Assembly: GCF_009720745.1 (NCBI RefSeq)
Contig: NZ_WNKX01000001.1
Coordinates: 248,001 to 312,000 of the forward strand
DNA from: Massilia eburnea
Lineage (GTDB): Bacteria > Pseudomonadota > Gammaproteobacteria > Burkholderiales > Burkholderiaceae_D
DNA: 64,000 nucleotides
Reading direction: 5' to 3'
Part shown: positions 1-7,876 of the stretch, one piece after another
Layout: each line of letters starts with the position of its first letter
Position numbering within the stretch: the first letter of the stretch is position 1
Translations under genes and position numbers: made by a program
The notes under the pieces: model-generated
Seen by the model: the letters and a program-made list of their open reading frames with translations, nothing else
Told to the model about the DNA's origin: nothing
The model's database searches: none

Positions 1-201
1 CGGCTCCTCGGTATCGGAAATGCCCTTGGCGTTCACCAGCGCCTCGTCGGCGTGGATGGCGAAAGCCACAATGCGCACCATCAGGCGTTCATCCGTCTCG
101 GACGGATGGCGCGCCAGGGTCAGCATATGCGTTGCGTAGTAGTTGCGGTCCATGTCGGCGATCGACAGTTCCGCCTTATAAATCGTAGATTTCAGTGCCA
201 T
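1..201 (-). CDS. yaeQ: YaeQ family protein (partial, N-terminal 67 residues)
   Basis: The first 67 codons of a minus-strand gene that runs off the left edge. The start reads MALKSTIYKAELSIADMDRN and continues with TLARHPSETDERLMVRIVAFA, which closely follows the conserved N-terminus of E. coli YaeQ. YaeQ proteins adopt a PD-(D/E)XK nuclease-like fold, but no clear cellular role is established. The gene starts 6 bp after the purU stop codon, so it is probably cotranscribed with purU. The C-terminal two thirds, including the putative catalytic region, lie outside the window. Confidence 0.9.
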   Translation of the reverse strand, partial: MALKSTIYKAELSIADMDRNYYATHMLTLARHPSETDERLMVRIVAFAIHADEALVNAKGISDTEEP

Positions 202-207
202 TACTTA

Positions 208-1077
208 TTATTTGAAGATTACAGTCCGGTGGCCATTGAGCAGGATGCGGTGCTCAACGAACCATTTCACAGCGCGCGCCAGCACCACGCATTCCACGTC
301 GCGGCCAATCGCGGTCAGCGCATCGGAACCCATGGAGTGATCGACACGCTCCACATCCTGCTCGATGATCGGGCCTTCATCCAGGTCGCCGGTCACGAAG
401 TGGGCGGTGGCGCCGATCAGCTTCACGCCGCGCATATGGGCTTGCGCATAGGGCTTGGCGCCTTTAAAGCTGGGCAGGAAGGAGTGGTGGATATTGATCG
501 CCTTCCCTTTCAGGCGCTCGCACATCGAGGGCGACAGGATTTGCATATAGCGCGCCAGCACCACCAGATCCACCTGGTGCATCTCCATCAGCTCCGCGAC
601 GCGTGCTTCCTGCGCCAGCTTGGCCGATTCGGGAGCGCCGGTCGCCAGCGGCAGGTGGTGGAAGGGAATATTGTAGCTGGCCGCCAGCTGGTAAAAGTCC
701 ATGTGGTTGGACACGATGGCCGGAATTTCGACCGGCAGCAGCCCGCTCTTGTAGCGGAACAGCAGGTCGTTCAGGCAGTGGCCAATCTTGGACACCATCA
801 GCAGCACGCGCGGCTTGGCGTGCGCATCGTGCAGCGCCCATTCCATGCCCATGCTCGCCGCCACGCGCGCAAAATCCTCGCGCAGCACGGCATCGCTGAC
901 CGCCGCATCCTCGCGCGCAAAGTGCACGCGCATGAAAAAGCGTTGCGTTTCCGCGTCACCAAACTGGGCGGAATCGATGATGTTGCAACCATGCTCGGCC
1001 AGGAATCCGGATACGCGATGAACAATGCCGCGCTGGTCGTGGCAGGAGAGCGTGAGGATGTATTCTGGGTGAGTCAT
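208..1077 (-). CDS. purU: Formyltetrahydrofolate deformylase PurU
   Basis: 289 residues, the usual PurU length. An N-terminal ACT domain (about residues 5-80, YILTLSCHDQRGIVHRVSGF) is followed by a formyltransferase-like hydrolase domain. The catalytic signature is visible as INIHHSFLPSFKGAKPY and GATAHFVTGDLDEGPII. The enzyme hydrolyses 10-formyl-THF to THF and formate, balancing one-carbon pools and supplying formate for PurT. ACT domains in this family respond to methionine and glycine. It lies upstream of yaeQ on the same strand and diverges from the oxidoreductase gene across a region of about 100 bp. Confidence 0.96.
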   Translation of the reverse strand: MTHPEYILTLSCHDQRGIVHRVSGFLAEHGCNIIDSAQFGDAETQRFFMRVHFAREDAAVSDAVLREDFARVAASMGMEWALHDAHAKPRVLLMVSKIGHCLNDLLFRYKSGLLPVEIPAIVSNHMDFYQLAASYNIPFHHLPLATGAPESAKLAQEARVAELMEMHQVDLVVLARYMQILSPSMCERLKGKAINIHHSFLPSFKGAKPYAQAHMRGVKLIGATAHFVTGDLDEGPIIEQDVERVDHSMGSDALTAIGRDVECVVLARAVKWFVEHRILLNGHRTVIFK

Positions 1078-1179
1078 GGCATTTCAGGTCATGGGCGGGA
1101 CGGTATTGTCGCACGAACATTGCCACGCTCGCCAAAATCCGGAATAGAATGACCGTACTATTTCCAAAAAGGAGTGAAA

Positions 1180-2190
1180 ATGGAGAACACCCAGTTCCGC
1201 CTCGCCGCCCGTCCGGTCGGCCTGCCTAAGGACAGCGACTGGCAAATCACCAAGGAGCCGGTGCGCGAGCTGGCCGATGGCGAAGTGCTGGTCAAGACCC
1301 ACTACCTGTCGCTCGATCCCGCCATGCGCGGCTGGATGAACGACGCCAAATCCTACATCCGTCCGGTCGGGATCGGCGAAGTCATGCGCGCCGGCGGCCT
1401 GGGTGAAGTCATCGCCTCCAAATCGCCGCGCTTTGCCGTGGGCGACCAGGTCGGCGGCGGCTTTGGCGTGCAGCAGTACTGGATCGGCGCCGCCGACGAC
1501 CGCCACGCCGCCCTGCACAAGATCGATACCCGCCTGGCCCCGGCGACCACCTGGCTCAACACGCTAGGCATGCCGGGCATGACCGCCTACTTCGGCTTGA
1601 TCGAAGTGGGTATGCCGAAAGCCGGCGAAACCGTGGTCGTGTCCGGCGCGGCCGGCGCCGTCGGCCAGACTGTCGGCCAGGTTGCCAAGCAGCTTGGCTG
1701 CCGCGTGGTTGGCATTGCCGGCGGCAAAGCCAAATGCGACTGGGTCGTCAATGAACTCGGCTTCGACGCCTGCATCGACTACAAGGGTGGCGACGTGCGC
1801 AGCGGCCTGAAGGAACACTGTCCAAATGGCGTTGACGTATACTTTGATAACGTTGGTGGCGATATCCTCGACATCGTTCTCACGCGCATCAATATGAAGG
1901 CCCGCATCGTGATCTGCGGCGCAATTTCGCAGTACAACAACACGACGCCGGTCAAAGGACCAGCCAATTACCTGTCCCTGCTGGTCAACCGCGCGCGCAT
2001 GGAAGGCATGGTCGTATTCGACTACGCCGACCGCTACCACGTAGCCGTTGCCGCGCTCGGCAAATGGCTGCAGGAAGGCAAAATCAAAAGCCGGGAAGAC
2101 GTGGTGCAAGGCATCGAAAAATTCCCACAGGCGTTGACCATGCTGTTCGAAGGCAAGAACTTCGGCAAGCTGGTACTGCAAGTCGCCTGA
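1180..2190 (+). CDS. NADP-dependent oxidoreductase, MDR superfamily (CurA/leukotriene B4 dehydrogenase-like)
   Basis: 336 residues from ATG 1180. An in-frame GTG at 1174 overlaps the Shine-Dalgarno AAGGAG at 1169-1174, so the ATG five bases later is preferred. The N-terminal GroES-like part contains YLSLDPAMRGWM. The nucleotide-binding part has VVVSGAAGAVGQTVGQVAKQLG and VDVYFDNVGGDILD, typical of zinc-independent MDR enzymes that reduce alpha,beta-unsaturated ketones with NADPH (curcumin reductase, prostaglandin reductase). The physiological substrate cannot be read from the sequence. It stands alone between purU and the hemerythrin gene. Confidence 0.9.
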   Translation: MENTQFRLAARPVGLPKDSDWQITKEPVRELADGEVLVKTHYLSLDPAMRGWMNDAKSYIRPVGIGEVMRAGGLGEVIASKSPRFAVGDQVGGGFGVQQYWIGAADDRHAALHKIDTRLAPATTWLNTLGMPGMTAYFGLIEVGMPKAGETVVVSGAAGAVGQTVGQVAKQLGCRVVGIAGGKAKCDWVVNELGFDACIDYKGGDVRSGLKEHCPNGVDVYFDNVGGDILDIVLTRINMKARIVICGAISQYNNTTPVKGPANYLSLLVNRARMEGMVVFDYADRYHVAVAALGKWLQEGKIKSREDVVQGIEKFPQALTMLFEGKNFGKLVLQVA

Positions 2191-2244
2191 GCGCCCTTCC
2201 CTGCGGCTCCTTCTGCGCGGCCCAACCGACGCAGCGAAGGAGCC

Positions 2245-2793
2245 ATGATGAGCCCGCAAAACCAGAACGCCACGGCAAAGGATGCCGTGGCACTTCTCAC
2301 CGCCGACCACGCCAAGGTCAAGACACTATTCCACGAGTTCAAGCAATGCGATGCGTCGCATGAGGGGCTGAAGCATGACCTGGCCCAGCAGATCTGCATG
2401 GAACTCACCATTCACGCAACGATCGAAGAAGAAATTTTCTATCCCGCAGTCCGCGCAGAAACAGGCGACGAGCAGCAGGTTGACGAAGCGCTCGAGGAGC
2501 ACGCCTCCATCAAGGAGCTGGTCGAACACATCCGCGGGATGGCAGTTGGTGATAACGAACTGAATAGCACGGTCCAGAAATTGCGCGAATGTGTCGAGCA
2601 CCATGTGACCGAGGAAGAACAGGAAATGTTCCCCAAAGTCCGGCAAAGCGATGCCGACCTGGTCGAGCTGTGCGAACAGCTGCAGGACCGCAAGGAAGAA
2701 CTCGAGCACGATTTCGGCGCCCAGCCCGTGCGCGGCAACAACACGGCCGAAGCCGAAGGCGAACGCTCCGCCACCGGTCAGGCGGGATCCTGA
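2245..2793 (+). CDS. Hemerythrin/HHE domain protein
   Basis: 182 residues; ATG 2245 and ATG 2248 are adjacent behind GAAGGAG. A four-helix HHE domain covers about residues 10-150. The candidate diiron ligands are present: DHAKVKTLFHEF, HATIEEEIFYPAV, LEEHASIKELVEHI and CVEHHVTEEEQEMFPKV. Such soluble proteins bind O2 or NO, or buffer iron in redox stress. The tail (last 30 residues) is polar and probably disordered. The KGG stress-protein gene follows, but with its own predicted promoter. A diiron cofactor is likely; the ligand bound is unknown. Confidence 0.88.
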   Translation: MMSPQNQNATAKDAVALLTADHAKVKTLFHEFKQCDASHEGLKHDLAQQICMELTIHATIEEEIFYPAVRAETGDEQQVDEALEEHASIKELVEHIRGMAVGDNELNSTVQKLRECVEHHVTEEEQEMFPKVRQSDADLVELCEQLQDRKEELEHDFGAQPVRGNNTAEAEGERSATGQAGS

Positions 2794-2807
2794 CGCAAAA
2801 AAAGTTT

Positions 2808-2834
2808 GAACTTTATTGACCACCTTCCCTCAAA
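2808..2834 (+). promoter_or_regulatory. Sigma-E-like promoter of the KGG stress gene
   Basis: GAACTT (2808-2813), exactly 16 bases, then TCAAA (2830-2834) matches the RpoE-type ECF promoter pattern. Transcription would begin near 2840, about 70 bases before the KGG gene. A single site, so the assignment is tentative. Confidence 0.5.
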
Positions 2835-2839
2835 GCCCA

Positions 2840-2863
2840 GGAAGCAGCCACGAGGCTGCTTCC
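2840..2863 (+). other. Perfect 10-bp stem-loop in the KGG gene leader
   Basis: GGAAGCAGCC and GGCTGCTTCC pair fully around the loop ACGA. No T-tract follows, so it is a poor terminator for the hemerythrin gene. It sits just where the predicted sigma-E-like transcript would start, so it could be a 5' stabilising hairpin. Confidence 0.55.
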
Positions 2864-2911
2864 GGCCCGGGCCCGCGCCCGGATCATTGGGCATATTGAG
2901 GGAGGTGGATC

Positions 2912-3217
2912 ATGGCGACACAGGACGAGCAGGTCACGGCCGGCAACGGCAAGCGCGGCTTCGCGGCGATGGACAAGGAAACCCAGCGCTTGATAGCCAG
3001 CAAAGGCGGCCAGGCCGCGCACCAGAAGGGAACGGCGCATGAATTCACCCCGGAGGAAGCGCGCCGCGCCGGGCAAAAAGGTGGCGAAGTGGTGAGCCGC
3101 GACCGCGAGCACATGGCGGAGATCGGCCGCAAGGGTGGCGAGAGCCGGCAAACGGCCCGCGGCGGCAGCCGGCAGGGAGCCAAGCCAGAAGCGAACGAAC
3201 CGGGCGAGCCGGGCTGA
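2912..3217 (+). CDS. KGG-repeat stress-induced protein (YciG/GsiB-like)
   Basis: 101 residues, strongly hydrophilic, translated from a very strong Shine-Dalgarno (GGGAGGTGG, 2901-2909). It carries several copies of the stress-induced KGG motif: GKRGFAAMD, ASKGGQAAH, GQKGGEVVS and GRKGGESRQ. The family (Pfam KGG) resembles plant LEA-type hydrophilins and accumulates in stationary phase or osmotic and acid stress; its mechanism is unknown. The C-terminal 25 residues are low complexity. A sigma-E-like promoter lies about 80 bases upstream. Confidence 0.88.
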   Translation: MATQDEQVTAGNGKRGFAAMDKETQRLIASKGGQAAHQKGTAHEFTPEEARRAGQKGGEVVSRDREHMAEIGRKGGESRQTARGGSRQGAKPEANEPGEPG

Positions 3218-3227
3218 CGCCGCCCGC

Positions 3228-4223
3228 TCAGGGCCGCGCGTCCCGCAGGACGCTTGCCAAAGCATCCTGGAACAACGCCGGTTCTTCGATCTGGGGAATA
3301 TGTCCGGCGCGCGGGATGCGCACCAGTTTCGCGCCGGGAACCAGGCGCTGCAGGTGTTCGGCTTGGGACAGGGGCGTGATCGTATCGGTCTCGCCCCAGA
3401 GCAACGTCACCGGCCAGCTGATGCGGCCGTAAGCGTCCGCGAAGTCGCTTGCGGCATGCCCACGCCGGGCCAGCAGTTCCGGCAGCCAGGCCGCAACGTG
3501 CTTGTAGCTGTCCTCCAGCACCAGCGGCTGGCGATAGATTTGCTGCCAGGCCGGCGTCGCTTTGTCTTTTTCGCTGACAAAGCTTTTCAGCAAAGTCTCC
3601 GTGTACTCAGGCTTGGTCAGGAAACCTGCTGCCAGCGGCTGGCCGACCCAGCGCCAGCGCAGGACGGACTGGAGCATGCTATCGCTGCCATCGGCCTGCG
3701 GACCTTCCAGCCCCAGGGCCGCATCAACCAGCACCAGGGCCTGTACCCTGCCCTCGTCCGGATTCGACAGCAAGGCCTCCATCAACGGCGCGGCGCCGAA
3801 GGAATGCGCCACGAACACGGCGCGGCGGATGCCGGCGTTATCCAGGGCGGTGCGCAAGCGCGCAGCCTGTTTCTGCTTATCGTATTCACCGGAGGCCGGC
3901 GGGATCGAATAGCCGAAAGGCGGCATATCGAGCGCAATGGCTTGATAGCCTGCCTTGTTGGCCGTTTCCATCGAAGCACGCCATGTTTCACTCCACGAGC
4001 CCGTGCCGTGCAGGAAGACTACGGCCGGGGCATCGAGGCTGCCGCTACGCTGCATGAAAATGCGCGCATCGCCGGCATCGACGTATTCGCCGCCTTTCGG
4101 CGCCAGCTCCTCACGCTTGCCGGTCTGGCGCGCTTCAGCCTTGCGGACAACGGAAAATCCCCATGCCGCCGCGCTGCCGGCCAAAACCAGCAGCGCCAAG
4201 GGCAGCAGGCGCTTAATAGTCAT
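3228..4223 (-). CDS. Alpha/beta hydrolase, N-terminally anchored or exported
   Basis: 331 residues. The first 22 (MTIKRLLPLALLVLAGSAAAW) form a signal anchor or signal peptide. The hydrolase fold follows: oxyanion region VVFLHGTGSWSETW, nucleophile elbow VAHSFGAAP, acid in LLWGETDTITPL and His in RAGHIPQIEEP. The elbow is A-H-S-F-G, not canonical G-x-S-x-G, a known variant. The triad Ser-Asp-His is complete. It is the last gene of a minus-strand cassette and overlaps the end of the preceding unknown gene by 11 bp. Substrate unknown. Confidence 0.85.
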   Translation of the reverse strand: MTIKRLLPLALLVLAGSAAAWGFSVVRKAEARQTGKREELAPKGGEYVDAGDARIFMQRSGSLDAPAVVFLHGTGSWSETWRASMETANKAGYQAIALDMPPFGYSIPPASGEYDKQKQAARLRTALDNAGIRRAVFVAHSFGAAPLMEALLSNPDEGRVQALVLVDAALGLEGPQADGSDSMLQSVLRWRWVGQPLAAGFLTKPEYTETLLKSFVSEKDKATPAWQQIYRQPLVLEDSYKHVAAWLPELLARRGHAASDFADAYGRISWPVTLLWGETDTITPLSQAEHLQRLVPGAKLVRIPRAGHIPQIEEPALFQDALASVLRDARP

Positions 4224-5232
4224 ACACGTGTTCTACTTCGACACCCTGGCGCGGCGCGTCGACCAGGTAGCGTGACAGCGCCGCGACCGGCAGCACCAGC
4301 GCCACCCGCTTGCGACCCGGCTCGGTCAGGATAGGCTGTTCGAACAGCACGCGGCTGTCGGGCGGCGCCGCCGTGCCATGGCTGCGGGTCAGCACCGTCA
4401 CCAGGATCACGCTGCTATTGCCGGCAATGTCCTGCAACTGCACGTCTTGCAGCCCAAGCTTGGTTGCCGCCAGGCGGAAGTCGTAATAGCGCGGCAGCTC
4501 CAGCACGGCGCGGCCGTCGTCCAGGATGCGCAGCAGCTTGACGTTAGGCTGGTCGGACAGGTCGTACGGTTCATGGTCGGCCACCACCTGCGTCGTCATC
4601 AATGCCGGCTCGTAGGCGGCGCTGGTGGCGAGCTTGATCAATTTGCCGTAGGTCGCCTTGATCAGGTACTCGGTGGTCAGCGCATAGCGCCGTTCCAGCT
4701 TGCGCAGCATGTTCTCGCCAACCAGCGGCGTTTCTGCCCACAGGCCTTTCAGCTTGGCGCTGAAGTCATACAGGTACCATGGTTCCTTGCGGATGAAATC
4801 CACGTAATCCTGCGCCACGCGGGCACCGTATTCATCTTCCGGCGTCAGGGCGGAAGCGGTGGCCCAGCTGATGCGTCCCAGCGTGTTTTCGTACAGCGAG
4901 CGCAGGGCATATTCCACCGTGGTGCTGCTGCCGATCACGCCGATCATCACATGGTAGCCCGCATTATTCGGGTACTTGGCGCGCACCTGTTCCTCCGTCA
5001 CAGCCGCATAGCTGGTCCAGATTTGGCCCACGTGCCCCAGGAAAGGAAAGCCATGCGCCGGATGCTGCTTCACATAGCGCGCATATTCGGCCGGGCTATG
5101 CACCAGGAACCATTCGGGGAACGTCAGGAACGTCTGCTCCACGCTGCGCCGCTGCTCGGGCGCGATCGGGCTCTCCGCCGCGCTGGCCAGGCAGGCCAGC
5201 AGCAGGCTCAATGCCAGCAAGAGTTTGCGCAT
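4213..5232 (-). CDS. Exported protein of unknown function
   Basis: 339 residues that I do not recognise. The first 19 (MRKLLLALSLLLACLASAA) are a clear signal peptide, so the mature protein is periplasmic or membrane associated; there are no strong internal transmembrane segments. Aromatic-rich stretches such as FPEWFLVHSPAEYARYV and KPWYLYDFSAK-like segments are conserved in look, but no catalytic motif stands out. It starts 1 bp after the fusion gene ends and overlaps the hydrolase gene by 11 bp, so translational coupling is very likely. The three products probably act together. Confidence 0.75.
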   Translation of the reverse strand: MRKLLLALSLLLACLASAAESPIAPEQRRSVEQTFLTFPEWFLVHSPAEYARYVKQHPAHGFPFLGHVGQIWTSYAAVTEEQVRAKYPNNAGYHVMIGVIGSSTTVEYALRSLYENTLGRISWATASALTPEDEYGARVAQDYVDFIRKEPWYLYDFSAKLKGLWAETPLVGENMLRKLERRYALTTEYLIKATYGKLIKLATSAAYEPALMTTQVVADHEPYDLSDQPNVKLLRILDDGRAVLELPRYYDFRLAATKLGLQDVQLQDIAGNSSVILVTVLTRSHGTAAPPDSRVLFEQPILTEPGRKRVALVLPVAALSRYLVDAPRQGVEVEHVYDY

Positions 5233-5233
5233 G

Positions 5234-7432
5234 TCACACCCGCTTGAAGGCCATCAGGACGTTCGCGGACGGATCGCCATCCTGCACGATGCGTTCGCCC
5301 GTGTGCTGGAAACCGGCCGCCTCCACGCGCTTGATCCACTCGTCCACCGAGGCAAAGAAGCGCAGCTCCGACGCATTGTTCGCCCACGGCTCGCCCAGGC
5401 CGGCATTGAACACGCAATGCGCCAGGCTGACGAAATCGTCCATGGTGCGGTCCTTCACATCGTGGTCGCGCACCACGAAATAGCCGCCTGGACGCACGAT
5501 GTTCGCCACCGATGCCAGGAAAGGCTCCAGCTTCTGCGGCTCCATATGGTGCAGGCCGACAAAGCAGCTCACCAGGTCCGCGCTCTGCGCCGGCAAATCG
5601 ATCGGCGCGTAATCCTTCATCTGCACGAAGTTACCGACCTGCAGCAGGCCGCCGCGCTCCACGATGTCGACCGGCGAATAGCCTGGCGCCTTGTCGTGCA
5701 CCAGCGTCACCTTGCCGCCCAGCTTGAGGTGCTTGCGCAGCGCCTTGACGTAGCGGCCGGTGGTGCCGATTTCCACATAGTCCTTCAGCGCCTGGTCGCC
5801 CAGCAGGCGCTTGGCCTGGCTGCCCATTTCTTCCTTCTGCACCACCAGCGACGGCAGCGCATAGCGCAGCAGCGACAGCGGCGGCGAAATGCCCGGCAGG
5901 CCGGCCTGCACGGCGCGGTAGATGGCTTCCTCGTCGTGGTTCTCGCTGGTGGCTTTGCGGATCAGGGTGTGGAAGCGGTCTTCCGGGAACAGGTTGAAGA
6001 TGTTCTGCAGGAAGGCGTAGAACCTGTCGGCCTCGCGTTCGCTTCCGTACACGGAATGGAACAGCGAGCGGCGCGCCGCCTCGCCTTCCGCATTCAGGTT
6101 CAGCGTCGGCGCGTAGTATTTGTCCCACAGTGCGCCGCGCAGGCGGTAGTCCGGATCGAGCTCGCGTTTCAGCGCAAACAGTTCTTTCGCGCGCGGATAG
6201 GCGCGGTGGAATTGCTCGTGCGTGCCATGCAGCTGGTATGGCAGGTAATAGGTGCCGCCGCATTCCAGCACGGCATCGATCAGTTCGCGCGTCCACACGC
6301 CCACGCGTTCACGTGCGTTGTCGCGCGTGCGCTGCTTGTGGTACAGGACGAAGGCAAAGGTCTCGCCGCGCGCCCACGCCAGCAGGGTGCCGGGATCGGA
6401 CAGGGCATGGCGGATCGAGATATTGATCATGTTGACCTTGTGCTTGGCCAGGATGGCCGACATCTTCGGCACGAATTCCGGCAAGCGCTCGCACGGTACA
6501 AAGTACTCCTGCAGCACATAGGTGCGTTCCTTGCGGCCCAGCGGCTCGAGTTCCGCCGTGTCGTAGCCCGCCTCGTAATTGCGCCAGTGAACCTTCTTCT
6601 TCCAGTACAGCAGCGGGTCGAGCAGGTATTCGCGGCGCCATTTGCCGAACGGCGACTCGGACACCGACCAGAGGAAATACAGCTCGGCGAGGTAGCGGCG
6701 GTTCAGCGGCTGCAGGCGCGGCGTATCGGCCGGCAAGTCGGTTTCCGTCCAGGTGACGGCGCGCGCCCGCGTGTACTGTGGCGGGTACAGGTCGGCATTA
6801 TGGAAAGTGATCTCCTTGCGGCCGCGCACGTGCACGTCGAACCAGGCCGTGTAGTCCTTGGTGTCCATCTTCACGCTGCTGCGCTGCACGCGGGTGTTCG
6901 GCACCAGCTCCAGCTCCGCCTCGGCGATGATGCCGATCGCGCCGTAGCCGCCGATGGCCGCGTAAAACAGTTCGCTGTTCTGCTGCGGGCTCGCTTCGCG
7001 CACTTCGCCGCTGGCCAGCACCAGGGTGATCGAGCGTACCGACAGCACCACCGGGCCCAGGCCCATGTAGCGGCCGTGCGCGTTGACCGACAGCGCCCCG
7101 CCCACCGTGAAGTTGGCGTAGGTCTGCATGATCTTCACCGCCAGGCCGTGCGGATCGACAAAACGCTGGATATCGCACCAGCGGATGCCGGCCTGCACGC
7201 GGATCAGGCGTTCGGCCGGCGAGAATTCGAGCACGCGGTTCATGCCGCGCAAATCCAGGTGCAGGCTGCCCAGGCTGGCCGTGTGGCCGCCCATGCTGAA
7301 ATGGCCGCCGCCAATGGAGATCGGCAGCGTGGTCTTGCGCAATGCATCCTGCAGGTCCGAGGTGGTGGACGGCGTTGCTACTGCGTAGACATTGATCGGG
7401 TTGAGCTGGGTGACGTCGTTTACGGTTGGCAT
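5234..7432 (-). CDS. FAD-linked oxidase fused to a SAM-dependent methyltransferase
   Basis: 732 residues with two unrelated enzymes in one chain. Residues about 15-190 form a PCMH/FAD_binding_4 domain (ISIGGGHFSMGGHTA, TVGGALSVNAHGR, GYGAIGIIAEAELELV), followed to about residue 460 by a sugar-lactone-oxidase-like region ending in LDPDYRLRGALWDKYY. From about residue 520 a class I methyltransferase-like domain appears: VEIGTTGRYVKALRKHL, SADLVSCFVGLHHM and IVRPGGYFVVRDHDV. No frameshift is seen at the junction. Family knowledge predicts oxidation of a sugar-like or hydroxylated substrate and methyl transfer. It leads a tight cassette with an exported protein and a hydrolase. Substrate unknown. 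Confidence 0.85.
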   Translation of the reverse strand: MPTVNDVTQLNPINVYAVATPSTTSDLQDALRKTTLPISIGGGHFSMGGHTASLGSLHLDLRGMNRVLEFSPAERLIRVQAGIRWCDIQRFVDPHGLAVKIMQTYANFTVGGALSVNAHGRYMGLGPVVLSVRSITLVLASGEVREASPQQNSELFYAAIGGYGAIGIIAEAELELVPNTRVQRSSVKMDTKDYTAWFDVHVRGRKEITFHNADLYPPQYTRARAVTWTETDLPADTPRLQPLNRRYLAELYFLWSVSESPFGKWRREYLLDPLLYWKKKVHWRNYEAGYDTAELEPLGRKERTYVLQEYFVPCERLPEFVPKMSAILAKHKVNMINISIRHALSDPGTLLAWARGETFAFVLYHKQRTRDNARERVGVWTRELIDAVLECGGTYYLPYQLHGTHEQFHRAYPRAKELFALKRELDPDYRLRGALWDKYYAPTLNLNAEGEAARRSLFHSVYGSEREADRFYAFLQNIFNLFPEDRFHTLIRKATSENHDEEAIYRAVQAGLPGISPPLSLLRYALPSLVVQKEEMGSQAKRLLGDQALKDYVEIGTTGRYVKALRKHLKLGGKVTLVHDKAPGYSPVDIVERGGLLQVGNFVQMKDYAPIDLPAQSADLVSCFVGLHHMEPQKLEPFLASVANIVRPGGYFVVRDHDVKDRTMDDFVSLAHCVFNAGLGEPWANNASELRFFASVDEWIKRVEAAGFQHTGERIVQDGDPSANVLMAFKRV

Positions 7433-7436
7433 AGTC

Positions 7437-7799
7437 TTACTTTGCGATGTTCACTTGCAGGTAATCGTGGCGCGACAGCGGGTCTTCGCCATAACGGTTC
7501 TTGCCCTCTCCTCCGCGGCGGAAGACAAGGAGCAGCACCCAGAGCGGGCCCAGGACGGGGATCAGCAGCAGCAGCAGGCTAAGGCCGGAGCGGCCGATAT
7601 CGTGCATGCGCTGGGTGGACACGGCCAGCGCGCCCCAGGTGAAGGCCAGCGCGAACAGCGCAGCGCCAGGATCGCCCGCCAGCTCATTGGCCAGCATGCC
7701 GAAGGCGATGCAGGGCAAGCCAAGGACGACGATACGTGTGAACCAGGTGCGGCGGTTGATGCGCCCCTGGGTCAGGAAAAATTTTGCAAGCAATTCCAT
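7437..7799 (-). CDS. DUF805 family inner-membrane protein
   Basis: 120 residues from ATG 7799, which has GGAAG five bases upstream; a GTG four codons earlier (7811) is the alternative. Three or four hydrophobic helices and the family hallmarks FFLTQGRINRRTWFTR, MHDIGRSGLSLLLLLIPVLGPLWVL and FRRGGEGKNRYGEDPL identify DUF805 (YhaH-like). These small membrane proteins have no established role. It ends 4 bp before the fusion-oxidase gene, so it may head the same transcript. Confidence 0.85.
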   Translation of the reverse strand: MELLAKFFLTQGRINRRTWFTRIVVLGLPCIAFGMLANELAGDPGAALFALAFTWGALAVSTQRMHDIGRSGLSLLLLLIPVLGPLWVLLLVFRRGGEGKNRYGEDPLSRHDYLQVNIAK

Positions 7800-7876
7800 T
7801 TCAGCTTCCACAAAGGACAGGCGTGGGCCCGGAACCGGCTAGCTTAGCAAAACTCGATTTTGTTTCCTACAGGAAT

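Noticed and set aside
5225-7582. A 785-codon plus-strand open frame opposite the fused oxidase
   Set aside because: It mirrors the third-position GC bias of the real minus-strand gene, has no recognisable domain and is His/Gln/Arg rich, as expected of an antisense shadow. The same holds for long frames opposite the c-di-GMP protein (18678-22247), RhlE (28716-31838) and the AI-2E gene (43687-45249).
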